Positions 56,247 through 64,000 of a stretch of DNA of 64,000 bases are shown piece by piece. Position 1 is the first letter of the stretch; every line of letters starts with the position of its first letter. The notes beneath the pieces are model-generated. The model saw only the letters and a program-made list of their open reading frames with translations. It had not been told where the DNA came from and searched no databases. The stretch is from Agrobacterium vaccinii (GTDB lineage: Bacteria; Pseudomonadota; Alphaproteobacteria; Rhizobiales; Rhizobiaceae), in NCBI RefSeq assembly GCF_021310995.1, contig NZ_CP054150.1, positions 434,001 through 498,000 of the forward strand, in the 5' to 3' direction. Position numbers and translations under genes: made by a program.

Positions 56247-58061
56247 TCAGCTTCTGCCGAACAGTCGTTCGATATCGGCGAGCTTCAGTTCGATATAGGT
56301 TGGGCGCCCGTGGTTGCACTGGCCGGAGCCGGGCGTGTTTTCCATCTGCCGCAGCAGGGCGTTCATTTCTTCCGGGCGCATGCGGCGACCTGCGCGCACC
56401 GAACCGTGGCACGCCATGGTGGCAGCGACATATTCGAGCTTGCTGGCCAGACTGCCAGCCGTGTCCCACTCGGCTATTTCGTCAGCAAGCTGGCGCACCA
56501 GCCCTTGCACATTGACCTCACCCAGCATTGCGGGCGTCTCGCGCACGGCGACAGCACCCGGACCGAACCGCTCGATCGTCAGGCCCATGCTGTCGAACCC
56601 GGCGGCATGTTCCATCAGCCGGTCGCAATCCTCTTCCGGCAGATCGATGATTTCAGGGATGAGAAGCACCTGTGAGGGCGGGCGTTTGGCGTGAAGCGCC
56701 TTGCGAATTTCCTCGAAAACCAGCCGTTCATGCGCCGCGTGCTGATCCACGATCACGAGCCCGTCTTCCGTTTGCGCAACGATGTAGTTGGCGTGAACCT
56801 GCGCGCGGGCCGCTCCCAGAGGAAACCGCGATGGTTCGGCCCCGGTCACCACCGTTTCCGCAACCGCCTGTTCGGCGCGCGCGGTCGGCATGGTTATGTC
56901 GGTGAACTGCGATTGCGCGGTTTCCCGCAGCGCCAGATCGTTCGAAACCGACAATGGCCGAGACGGTGATGCGGCTGGCGTCCACGCCTGCGAAGGATAG
57001 GGCCGCACTGTCGAAGGGCTGTAGCCGGGGCGAAACGCGTTCATCATCTGTGCTGCACCGGTGGTGGCCGCCCGGTCTCCCTCGCGCAGCAAGCCCTGAC
57101 GCACGGCCCCGACGATCAGCCCACGGATGAGGCCGGGATCGCGAAAACGCACATCGGATTTTGCCGGATGCACATTGACGTCAACCAGTGCGGGGTCGAG
57201 TTGCAGCGACAGAACTGCAATCGGGTAACGGCCATGGGGCACGGTTTCAGCATAGGCGCCGCGAATGGCCGAAAGCAGCAGCTTGTCCTGCACCGGGCGA
57301 CCGTTCACGAACATATATTGATGCGCCGAGTTTCCCCTGTTGAAGGTCGGCACACCGGCAAATCCGGTCAGCGTGACGTCTTCGCGCTCCGCGTCGATCT
57401 CGATGGCGTTGTCCTTGAAATCCGCACCGAGAATCTGCGCCATGCGTGCCAGATGGTCATCACCGGTTGCCGCAAACTCCAGCGTCGAGCGGTCCGTGCC
57501 TGAGAGAACGAAGCGGATATGCGGGAAGGCAATCGCCATGCGCTTGACGATTTCGGTAATCGCTGCCGCTTCGGCCCGCTCCGTCTTCAGGAATTTCAGC
57601 CGCGCGGGCGTGGCAAAGAACAGGTCGCGTACTTCAACGATCGTGCCGGTGTTGGACGGCGCTGGCCGCACCGGCGAAAGCTTGCCACCCGCAACCGAGA
57701 TAACAGCACCTTCGGTCGCACCCTGCTGGCGGCTGGTGATGGTCAGTTTGGCGACGGAGCCGATGGAGGGGAGGGCCTCGCCACGAAACCCCAGCGTCCT
57801 GATATCGTCGAGCGTTGCTGAAATCTTCGAGGTGCAATGCCTGCGGATCGCCAGCTCCAGATCGGCAGGCGACATGCCGCAGCCATTGTCCGAGATGCGC
57901 ACGAGCCCTTTGCCGCCGCCAGCGGTGGCAATCTCGATGCGCGTTGCGCCTGCGTCGATGGCGTTTTCGATCAACTCCTTGGCCGCACTGGAAGGGCGCT
58001 CGATGACCTCGCCTGCGGCAATCTGGTTGATCAGGGTCTCGGAAAGCTGTTTGATGGACAT
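56247..58061 (-). CDS. mutL: DNA mismatch repair protein MutL, endonuclease type
   Basis: MutL links mismatch recognition by MutS to strand removal. From ATG 58061 the protein has 604 residues. The N-terminal GHKL ATPase shows [16 protein letters not shown] (29-44), SDNGCGMS near 57 and [10 protein letters not shown] (91-100). The C-terminal dimer domain has [12 protein letters not shown] from residue 439, ACHGSVRAG and CNHGRP, the metal-binding motifs of MutL proteins that nick DNA themselves, as in bacteria without MutH. The longer frame to 58151 precedes the universal MSIKQL-type start and is not used. Confidence 0.95.
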   Translation of the reverse strand: MSIKQLSETLINQIAAGEVIERPSSAAKELIENAIDAGATRIEIATAGGGKGLVRISDNGCGMSPADLELAIRRHCTSKISATLDDIRTLGFRGEALPSIGSVAKLTITSRQQGATEGAVISVAGGKLSPVRPAPSNTGTIVEVRDLFFATPARLKFLKTERAEAAAITEIVKRMAIAFPHIRFVLSGTDRSTLEFAATGDDHLARMAQILGADFKDNAIEIDAEREDVTLTGFAGVPTFNRGNSAHQYMFVNGRPVQDKLLLSAIRGAYAETVPHGRYPIAVLSLQLDPALVDVNVHPAKSDVRFRDPGLIRGLIVGAVRQGLLREGDRAATTGAAQMMNAFRPGYSPSTVRPYPSQAWTPAASPSRPLSVSNDLALRETAQSQFTDITMPTARAEQAVAETVVTGAEPSRFPLGAARAQVHANYIVAQTEDGLVIVDQHAAHERLVFEEIRKALHAKRPPSQVLLIPEIIDLPEEDCDRLMEHAAGFDSMGLTIERFGPGAVAVRETPAMLGEVNVQGLVRQLADEIAEWDTAGSLASKLEYVAATMACHGSVRAGRRMRPEEMNALLRQMENTPGSGQCNHGRPTYIELKLADIERLFGRS

Positions 58062-58399
58062 GGCGTTATTTTCGTGGATTCGTCCGCCATGTGAAAGGAA
58101 ATTCGCACAAAGCCCGGCAGATCGATTGGTTGTCCCGCTAAATTTTTGCAAACGACAATGTTAAGTGCCTTTTAAGGTAAAGCAGTTACTGTGCATTCAG
58201 CTTGAAATGAGTGCAGCATGATGTCCCTTCGGCGTGGCCAAGGGTGTGTGACGGGTAGCTGGGGCCGTCACATAACGCAAAAGGTCTGCTTCAAGTCGTA
58301 ACCCCGTCTGTCTCATAATTTATCTATTTTCATGCGGCTATCGGTCGGGTTTTTGCTGTGAGTGATTATCGCCTTGAGACGTATGTGTGAGGAATTGCA
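58062..58399. other. Gene-free control region between mutL and the PAS-receiver gene
   Basis: This 338-base divergent gap holds a CtrA-type box (58162-58176) and an inverted repeat, TGTGACGG (58247-58254) and CCGTCACA (58265-58272), with a ten-base spacer. No coding frame is supported. Confidence 0.55.
58162..58176. promoter_or_regulatory. CtrA-type box TTAA-N7-TTAA upstream of mutL and the PAS-receiver gene
   Basis: TTAAGTGCCTTTTAA is an exact TTAA-N7-TTAA match in the divergent gap. It lies 101 bases from the mutL start codon and 224 from the PAS-receiver start codon, so either gene could be the target; the signalling gene seems the more natural CtrA target. Inference from motif and position. 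Confidence 0.5.
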
Positions 58400-60064
58400 A
58401 TGAAGGAGGTGGGGTCGGTTTGCGCAGACATTCAGACTGCCATGTTCGACGCCGTTTGCGACGCGATCTCCTCCGCGCTGATCATCTATGACCGTGACGA
58501 TCATATCGTTTTTGCGAGTCGCCGTGTTCTGAACCACTTTGCCGTTTGTGAGACCAAGTTCGCCGTCGGCACGCGGCTGCGCGATTTTCTAGGCGCACTC
58601 TACGATTGCCAGCGGGCATCGGGTGATGATTGCGCACCCCATTGCGTGGAGCGCGAAGACTGGATTGCAGAGCAACTGGCATCGCACTGGAAAGAGCGCT
58701 CCGAAACCGTCGAACAGATCGCTGGTGATCGCTGGTTGCGCTTGATGAAACGGCGCATGCCCTCCGGCATCGGCATCTGCGTCATCACCGACATTTCAGA
58801 GCAGAAGAAGCGCGAGGAGCAGTGGCGTTCGGATATCGAGCGGGTACAGTTGACGGAAGAAATTCTCGATACGCTGCCGCTGTCGGTCTTCGTCAAGGAT
58901 CGCAGCACGGCCTATGTCGCTGTCAACAAAGCCGGTTGCGCGCTTCTGGAAACATCCGCCGATCTCATTCTTGGGCGCACCGTTTCCGATATCCACTCCG
59001 ACCCGCTTGCCTCGCGCATCGATGCCATCGACCGTCACGTGCTGGCAACCGGCACGCCCGATATCTACCCGGAACGCGTCACGCGGCTGACAGGCGAAGA
59101 GGTTCTGGTCATCACGCGCAAACAGCGTGTGGGCAAGCCTGGTCGGTATTTCCTCGTCACCACCATGGATGATGTCACGGCCTTTTCGACAGCCGGAACG
59201 GATGGAAAGAGTGTCATTCGCGGGCTGGAACACATGTCCTTCGTGACCTCGTCCTACGTGGATGACGAGCATCATCAGGCATCGCAGATACTGAAGGGCC
59301 GCAGCATTCTGCTGGTCACGCCCAACGCCACGTTGGGGGAATTTGCGCGGCGCAAAATGGTGGCCGTGGGTGTGGACTGTGCGGTCACCACCAGTCAGGC
59401 CGAGCAGAGAGCGTTCATGGAATTCGCCGCATCCGCAGGGGTGCAGGTCGATCTCGTGATCGTTGACGTTCAACTGGATATTGCGTGCCTCGACCTTTCG
59501 CAGTCCTATGGCGTGGATTCGGTGGCGGTAGACGATTATCTGCTCGAAAGCGCACTGATCCATCATATTACCCGTCATTTCCGTCTCACCAGCCAGGCGC
59601 TGTCTTCCCCCGAAAGCGATGGCGGCTGGGAAATTTCCACCGGCACCACGCCTGCGAGCATCAAGAAAACCACGCTCGACGTTCTGGTCGTCGAGGATAA
59701 CAACATCAACCAGATCGTCTTTTCGCAGATCATGGAAAGCCTGGGCATGAGCTATAGGATCGCCGCCACGGGCAAGGATGCGCTTCACCTTTACGAGCAG
59801 GAAAAGCCCGCCTTCGTCCTTCTGGATACGACCCTGCCGGACCTCGACGGCTTCGAAGTCGCGCGCAGATTGCGCAATATGATGGGATCGCAGCTGGCGC
59901 GCACGCCCATCATCGGCGTGGTGTCTCTGGCTTTCGAGGGCGATCGGCAAGCCTGCCTTGCCGCTGGCATGGACGATATGCTGCTGAAACCCGTCAGCCC
60001 CGATATGGTGGATGCTCTTATCAAACGACACATGCCACAACGGGAGTCCCGTGTGCGCAGTTAA
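58400..60064 (+). CDS. PAS-PAS-receiver signalling protein without kinase or output domain
   Basis: The 554-residue protein has two PAS-like regions (about residues 18-130, ending in ICVITDISEQKKREEQWR, and 145-260), a middle part (about 297-410) shaped like a degenerate receiver (ILLVTPNATLGEFARRKM, VDLVIVDVQLDIACLDLS), and a C-terminal canonical receiver (about 426-545) with VVEDNNINQ, the phosphate-accepting Asp476 in FVLLDTTLPDLDGFE, and the conserved lysine in MLLKPVS. No HisKA, HATPase or DNA-binding domain is seen. GAGGA lies seven bases before the ATG. The EAL gene follows 131 bases downstream on the same strand, suggesting a c-di-GMP input. Confidence 0.83.
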   Translation: MKEVGSVCADIQTAMFDAVCDAISSALIIYDRDDHIVFASRRVLNHFAVCETKFAVGTRLRDFLGALYDCQRASGDDCAPHCVEREDWIAEQLASHWKERSETVEQIAGDRWLRLMKRRMPSGIGICVITDISEQKKREEQWRSDIERVQLTEEILDTLPLSVFVKDRSTAYVAVNKAGCALLETSADLILGRTVSDIHSDPLASRIDAIDRHVLATGTPDIYPERVTRLTGEEVLVITRKQRVGKPGRYFLVTTMDDVTAFSTAGTDGKSVIRGLEHMSFVTSSYVDDEHHQASQILKGRSILLVTPNATLGEFARRKMVAVGVDCAVTTSQAEQRAFMEFAASAGVQVDLVIVDVQLDIACLDLSQSYGVDSVAVDDYLLESALIHHITRHFRLTSQALSSPESDGGWEISTGTTPASIKKTTLDVLVVEDNNINQIVFSQIMESLGMSYRIAATGKDALHLYEQEKPAFVLLDTTLPDLDGFEVARRLRNMMGSQLARTPIIGVVSLAFEGDRQACLAAGMDDMLLKPVSPDMVDALIKRHMPQRESRVRS

Positions 60065-60195
60065 ATCGCTGCGCCAAGAGCGGTTCTACCCTCAAAATCG
60101 ATAGCTATTTCGCAGAGTTCAGCGATAGTGATTGTGCAAGAATCATTCATGTCGACCTCGAAAATTCCTCACAATGCCCCGATCAGGATGCGCGA

Positions 60196-61554
60196 ATGAA
60201 ATCGCCTGAGCCCAATGCGCCGATGGTGAGCCAGCACGAGTTGCAGGCCATGGCCTATAGTGATCCGCTGACGGGTCTGGGAAACCGCTACCGGCTTCGT
60301 GACAAGGTGCGCATGCTGGCAACGGAACGGGCGAATGATCCTGCTCCCTTCACCATCGGTGTCGCCAATATCGACGGCTTCAAGCCGATCAACGATCTGT
60401 TCGGCGTGCAGGCGGGCGATGAGATTCTCTGTCAGGTCGCCCACCGCCTGAAGGCCTGCGTGCCGGATGGTGCCATCGTCACCCGTCACGATGGCGACGA
60501 GTTCGCTTTCGTCCTGCCACTCGTCTTCGAGCGAACCGGGGCAGAACGCGTCGGCCAGATGATCAAGGACGTCCTGTCGGCACCGTACGATCTGGGAGAC
60601 CGCAATGTGCGTCTGTCTTCCTCCTTCGGCTTTGCAATCTACCCTTTCGCGGGCGACGATTTCGAGGATTTGCTGAAGAGTGCCGAAACAGCACTTTATC
60701 GCTCGAAGCGACGCGGTCGTGGGCAGATCACCGTCTATTCGCGCGAAATTGCGCAGGAAATGAAAAACGCGACGCAACTCGAACAGGCGCTGCGGCATGC
60801 CATCATCAGCGATTCCGTCGATGTGCATTTCCAACCCATCGTGCGTCTGACGGATGCCACCGTCATCGGCTTCGAGGCGCTGGCGCGCTGGAACGATCCC
60901 GACCTCGGCTTCGTGTCGCCCGCCGTCTTCGTGCCTCTGGCGGAAGAGCGCGGCTTCATCGATGCGCTCTCTGAAACGTTGCTGCGCAAGGCGGCAGAAG
61001 CCGCACTCTCCTGGCCACGGGAGCTGTTTTTATCCTTTAATCTCTCCTCGGCGCAATTGATGGACCCCGGCACTGCCGAGAACATTCTCTCCATTCTGCG
61101 GCGTGTCGGGCTCGATCCAAGGCGCGTTGAACTGGAAATCACCGAAACGGCGGTCATGACATCCGCCGATACCGCACAGCGCATCCTGACCGAACTTCAG
61201 CATGCAGGCATCAGGATTTCGCTGGATGATTTCGGCACCGGACAGTCCAGTCTCGGTCGCCTCCGCGACTTTTCGTTCGATAAGGTCAAGATCGACCGCG
61301 CCTTCGTCTCGCGCATCAGCACCGACCGTCCCTCGGAACACATCATCAAGGCCATTGTCGCCATGTGTGACGGGCTGGATCTGGAAGTCGTGGCGGAGGG
61401 TATCGAAGACAAGAGCGAGGCGGAGAAACTTCGCAGCCTCGGTTGCGCCATGGGTCAGGGCTATTTCTATGGCCGTCCGGTGGATTCCGCCGCCACCCAC
61501 CGCTACCTTCAGGAAAACTACCGCGACCTCGCATCCGCCAGTCGCCATCCCTGA
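60196..61554 (+). CDS. GGDEF-EAL protein, probable c-di-GMP phosphodiesterase
   Basis: The 452-residue protein is cytosolic, without membrane or sensor domains. The GGDEF domain (about 12-180) starts DPLTGLGNRYRL and has DGDEF at residues 99-103 in place of GGDEF, so cyclase activity is doubtful; such domains often bind GTP and regulate the EAL part. The EAL domain (about 195-440) has EAL at 227-229 (GFEALARW), DDFGTG near 346 and EVVAEGIED, the residues of active phosphodiesterases. AGGA lies seven bases before the ATG. It probably lowers c-di-GMP, and may receive signals from the PAS-receiver protein encoded upstream. Confidence 0.93.
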   Translation: MKSPEPNAPMVSQHELQAMAYSDPLTGLGNRYRLRDKVRMLATERANDPAPFTIGVANIDGFKPINDLFGVQAGDEILCQVAHRLKACVPDGAIVTRHDGDEFAFVLPLVFERTGAERVGQMIKDVLSAPYDLGDRNVRLSSSFGFAIYPFAGDDFEDLLKSAETALYRSKRRGRGQITVYSREIAQEMKNATQLEQALRHAIISDSVDVHFQPIVRLTDATVIGFEALARWNDPDLGFVSPAVFVPLAEERGFIDALSETLLRKAAEAALSWPRELFLSFNLSSAQLMDPGTAENILSILRRVGLDPRRVELEITETAVMTSADTAQRILTELQHAGIRISLDDFGTGQSSLGRLRDFSFDKVKIDRAFVSRISTDRPSEHIIKAIVAMCDGLDLEVVAEGIEDKSEAEKLRSLGCAMGQGYFYGRPVDSAATHRYLQENYRDLASASRHP

Positions 61555-61557
61555 ACC

Positions 61558-61586
61558 GATATCCCCGGGGCACGCCCGAGGATATC
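61558..61586. terminator. Hairpin between convergent EAL and lactonase genes
   Basis: GATATCC and GGATATC form the outer stem and CGGG/CCCG the inner stem, with one mismatch between, around a very short loop. No T-run is present; a bidirectional terminator is likely from the position between convergent stops. Confidence 0.5.
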
Positions 61587-61603
61587 TGCATTCAAGCGCG
61601 AAC

Positions 61604-62491
61604 TTAAGCTTTGTACGCCGCGTCCAGCACGCCCTTGACCTCGATACCAAGATCGAATGTCGCGCCGTAAAGCGGATTGGCCTTAATCACGTCGTCATCA
61701 AGACCTTCGCAGGCCGAGGTGACGCCAATGCGATTGGCCGATGCGCCGAAGAAGACCGGGCAGGTGCTCTGCACGGCAGGCACCTCGTAGCGCGCGAGAT
61801 GTTGACCCTGCGGCGAATAGTGGTCCACTGCGCCAACACCCCAGCGGGCGTTCCAGATGTGACCTTCCGCATCGCAGACTGCGCCGTCCATGCCGCCCTT
61901 TTCGCCAGCCTGATCGATGAAGACCTCGGCTTTGCCGGTTGGCAGGCCGGTCGCCGGGTCCAGCGGCAGGCGCATCATGCGGTTGACCTTGGTGTCGACG
62001 TAGTAACCGGTCGCGCCGTCAGGTGAAAAGCAGATGGCATTGCTGATGCTGATGTTTTCAAACAGCGTCGTCACCACGCCCTTGGCCACGTGATAAATGG
62101 CCCCGGCGCCCTCTTCGGCCTTCCTGCCCATGGTGCCGATCCACAGGGCACCGCTTGGGTGCACGCGTCCGTCGTTGGAGCGATTGCCGGGCTTGGTCGG
62201 TTCGAAATCGACGTGAAGGAACAGCCCACCCGTCTCCCGGTCGCGGATGAACAGGCCGTCGTCCGTTGCCAGCAACTGCCGTTTGTCATCGATGCGCGCC
62301 ACGACGCTTGCCATGAAGGGCAGAGCGTGGACGGTCTTGATGTCCGTCTTCAGATCGAGTTCGTGAAGCTCCTTGCCGAGAATGTTCAGCCAGCACAGCG
62401 TGTTGTTGGTTGGGTCGAAGCTTGGGCCTTCGCCCAGTTTCATCTGGGCCTTGTCCAGTACCTTGCCCGTAAACTTATGGATATCCGTCAT
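61604..62491 (-). CDS. SMP-30/gluconolactonase family lactonase, probably for galactonolactone
   Basis: The 295-residue protein is a six-bladed beta-propeller of the SMP-30/regucalcin/gluconolactonase family. The metal-binding glutamate is in KLGEGPSFD (Glu21); GNRSNDGRVHPSGALWIGTMG near residue 102, SNAICFSPDG near 150 and GGMDGAVCDAEGHIWNARWG near 200 complete the metal and substrate site. It lies three bases after dgoA and should hydrolyse the sugar lactone formed before the dgoK-dgoA steps; arabinono- or gluconolactone are alternatives. Confidence 0.88.
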   Translation of the reverse strand: MTDIHKFTGKVLDKAQMKLGEGPSFDPTNNTLCWLNILGKELHELDLKTDIKTVHALPFMASVVARIDDKRQLLATDDGLFIRDRETGGLFLHVDFEPTKPGNRSNDGRVHPSGALWIGTMGRKAEEGAGAIYHVAKGVVTTLFENISISNAICFSPDGATGYYVDTKVNRMMRLPLDPATGLPTGKAEVFIDQAGEKGGMDGAVCDAEGHIWNARWGVGAVDHYSPQGQHLARYEVPAVQSTCPVFFGASANRIGVTSACEGLDDDVIKANPLYGATFDLGIEVKGVLDAAYKA

Positions 62492-62494
62492 GGC

Positions 62495-63124
62495 TCAGGC
62501 TCCCATCGCGGCGTCATAGGCCTTGACGGTCGTGACTGCGCGCTGACACACATCGTCCGCCGTCATGCCGGGCTTGTAAAGGCTGGTGCCAAGGCCGAAG
62601 GCCGTCACACCGATGCTGGTGTAATCGGTGAAATTTTTGTCCGAGACGCCACCCACAGCCGCAACCAGCGTATCCTTGGGCAGAATGGCTCTGATGGCGC
62701 TGATGCCGGATGGTCCCAGAACGCTTGCCGGGAAGAATTTCAGCCCGGTCGCACCGGCTTTCAGCGCCAGCAGCGCTTCCGTCGGCGTCAATACGCCCGG
62801 CATGGTGACCATGCCCTTTTCGCGGGCGGCGGTGATGACATCGACATCCACATTCGGGCTGACCATCAGCCTGCCACCGGCAGCATCCAGCTTTGCGACG
62901 TCTTCCACCGTCAGCACGGTGCCAGCGCCGATCAGCGCATCCGCAGGTGCAAGCTTTGCTGCGATCTCTATAGAGCGGAAGGCGTCAGGCGAGTTCAGCG
63001 GGATCTCGATGGCGCGTAGGCCGCTTTCCAGGAGAGCGGTGACAATGCCATCGGTTTCTTCGGGCCTGATGCCGCGCAAGATGGCGACGAGCGGATATGT
63101 CATGGAAGGGAAGGGAATACGCAT
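62495..63124 (-). CDS. dgoA: 2-dehydro-3-deoxy-6-phosphogalactonate aldolase DgoA
   Basis: DgoA splits 2-keto-3-deoxy-6-phosphogalactonate into pyruvate and glyceraldehyde-3-phosphate. The 209-residue class I aldolase of the KDPG/KHG family has the catalytic Glu40 (RAIEIPLNSP) and the Schiff-base Lys129 (TGLKFFPAS). The pairing with dgoK 12 bases upstream, rather than with edd/kdgK, points to the galactonate rather than the gluconate substrate. Confidence 0.92.
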   Translation of the reverse strand: MRIPFPSMTYPLVAILRGIRPEETDGIVTALLESGLRAIEIPLNSPDAFRSIEIAAKLAPADALIGAGTVLTVEDVAKLDAAGGRLMVSPNVDVDVITAAREKGMVTMPGVLTPTEALLALKAGATGLKFFPASVLGPSGISAIRAILPKDTLVAAVGGVSDKNFTDYTSIGVTAFGLGTSLYKPGMTADDVCQRAVTTVKAYDAAMGA

Positions 63125-63136
63125 GGTGTTGTTTCC

Positions 63137-64000
63137 TCAGTGCCAAATGGCGTTTGCGGCTGCGACAAGCCCGCGGCGAACGGCTTCATCGGCGTCGATT
63201 GTTACGAATTCTATGGACAGCGCGTCGAACGCGGCCTTGTAAAGGTCGCCTAGCGCACCGGACGCGATGAGAACGACCTTGGCATCTTTCGGTGCGGTGG
63301 AATGGGCCCCGGCAATTTCCAGCCCGATCATCGTGCCGGACAGTTTCGCCTTGGCATCGGTTGCGGAAAGGCCATGCAGCAACTGGCCGGAGCGGACCGT
63401 AAACAACCGGTTGGTCGCCATTTGCGGATTGGCATAGGCGTCCATCACGGCAGTGCGGAAAGCCGCGAGATCGCCGGTAAAGGCTTCTGCATCGGAGACA
63501 GCGTGCGAGAGAATGGAGTGCTTCGAAATGACGTCGAACAATTCGCCCGTCATGAAGGTGGAAAAGCCGGTGACCTTGAGATCGCTGACGCTGACCCATT
63601 TGGAATGGGTGCCGGGCATGCAGACAAGTTGCTGGCCTGTACGGTAATCTGCTGACAGCGCACCCAGCAACTGGGTCTCTTCGCCACGCATCACGTCTGG
63701 TGTTTCCACCGCGCGCTGGGCAAGGCCCGGCAGGATGCGGACATCGCTTGCCTGTCCCGGCACCTGGACAGCACCTTTCAGCACGTCAGAAAGATCGGCG
63801 GGAACATCGACATAACCGGCTTCGACCCAGCCCTGACGGGCACCCGCCATGCCGCAGATGATGACAGGCAGGCCCGCAGGTGCGGCCAGCGCTTCGAGAT
63901 GCGATGCCAGCACCTCTGAAAAGCCGGTGCGCATAGCGGTCGTCATGCCTTCAGCGCTACGTCGCTCGCCAATGATCTCGCCGGATGTGCTGATCAGCCA
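63137..64000 (-). CDS. dgoK: 2-dehydro-3-deoxygalactonokinase DgoK, N-terminus cut by right edge
   Basis: DgoK phosphorylates 2-keto-3-deoxygalactonate. The frame has no start inside the window: it continues through 63946 to base 64000 with a family-like N-terminal segment (ISTSGEIIGERRSAEGM), so about ten residues are missing. Visible blocks are VIICGMAGARQGWVEAGY, VCMPGTHSKWVSV near the nucleotide site and VLIASGALGDLYKAA. It is first of the visible dgoK-dgoA-lactonase run; more genes of the galactose pathway probably lie to the right. Confidence 0.92.
   Translation of the reverse strand, partial: WLISTSGEIIGERRSAEGMTTAMRTGFSEVLASHLEALAAPAGLPVIICGMAGARQGWVEAGYVDVPADLSDVLKGAVQVPGQASDVRILPGLAQRAVETPDVMRGEETQLLGALSADYRTGQQLVCMPGTHSKWVSVSDLKVTGFSTFMTGELFDVISKHSILSHAVSDAEAFTGDLAAFRTAVMDAYANPQMATNRLFTVRSGQLLHGLSATDAKAKLSGTMIGLEIAGAHSTAPKDAKVVLIASGALGDLYKAAFDALSIEFVTIDADEAVRRGLVAAANAIWH

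Overview
The window reads as chromosomal DNA of a Rhizobiaceae bacterium, most likely Agrobacterium or a close Rhizobium relative. Support comes from the G+C-rich, GC3-biased genes; the mfpsA-mfppB mannosylfructose genes first described in Agrobacterium; the plant-type GshA; the short HisG paired with HisZ; CIRCE control of groESL; two CtrA-type TTAA-N7-TTAA boxes; an alphaproteobacterial tRNA-His without G-1; and three copies of a rhizobial palindromic intergenic element. I see no rRNA, CRISPR array, insertion sequence, phage or plasmid backbone.

Layout. 0-4 kb: the N-terminal part of a CbrA/PdhS-like kinase, tRNA-His, and a lower-GC orphan gene for an FkbH-type HAD protein. 4-14 kb: ppx/gppA-rlmE, a DHA2 efflux pump opposite a Tat-exported metallo-beta-lactamase-fold protein, guaB, a MAPEG protein, a dienelactone hydrolase, and a LysR regulator opposite a DUF1127 gene. 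14-21 kb (minus strand): gshA, rsmE, pit, a NUDIX hydrolase, and the mannosylfructose operon. 21-25 kb: glcDEF glycolate oxidase, with a palindromic element between glcE and glcF. 25-29 kb: an L,D-transpeptidase, tag, a DUF305 protein, and a toxin-antitoxin pair coupled to an unknown gene. 29-33 kb: hisS-hisZ-hisG, again with a palindromic element inside the operon. 33-39 kb: DoxX, an orphan membrane protein, groESL, chrA, and an acyltransferase. 39-51 kb: housekeeping genes (ribF, ileS, tadA, an RluB-type pseudouridine synthase with a very long repetitive tail, rsmD, a patatin, pmbA). 51-58 kb: a CysQ-like phosphatase, DUF4170, waaA, a HAD phosphatase, lpxK (Kdo-lipid A synthesis), a small membrane protein, DUF2093, and mutL. 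58-61.5 kb: a PAS-receiver protein without a kinase domain and a GGDEF-EAL protein. 61.6-64 kb (minus strand): dgoK-dgoA-lactonase for galactonate catabolism, cut by the right edge.

Most of the window is ordinary core chromosome. The parts I find worth a second look are: the CtrA box with an embedded GANTC site before the cell-cycle-type kinase; the tRNA-adjacent FkbH gene; the compensated palindromic elements sitting inside two operons; a low-GC mosaic segment inside hisS; the toxin-antitoxin-plus-unknown operon; the RluB-type tail; and the kinase-less PAS-receiver next to a GGDEF-EAL protein with a second CtrA box upstream. I did not find a clear multi-gene system that looks wholly new. G+C values quoted are hand counts over short stretches; family calls are from reading motifs, not from searches.
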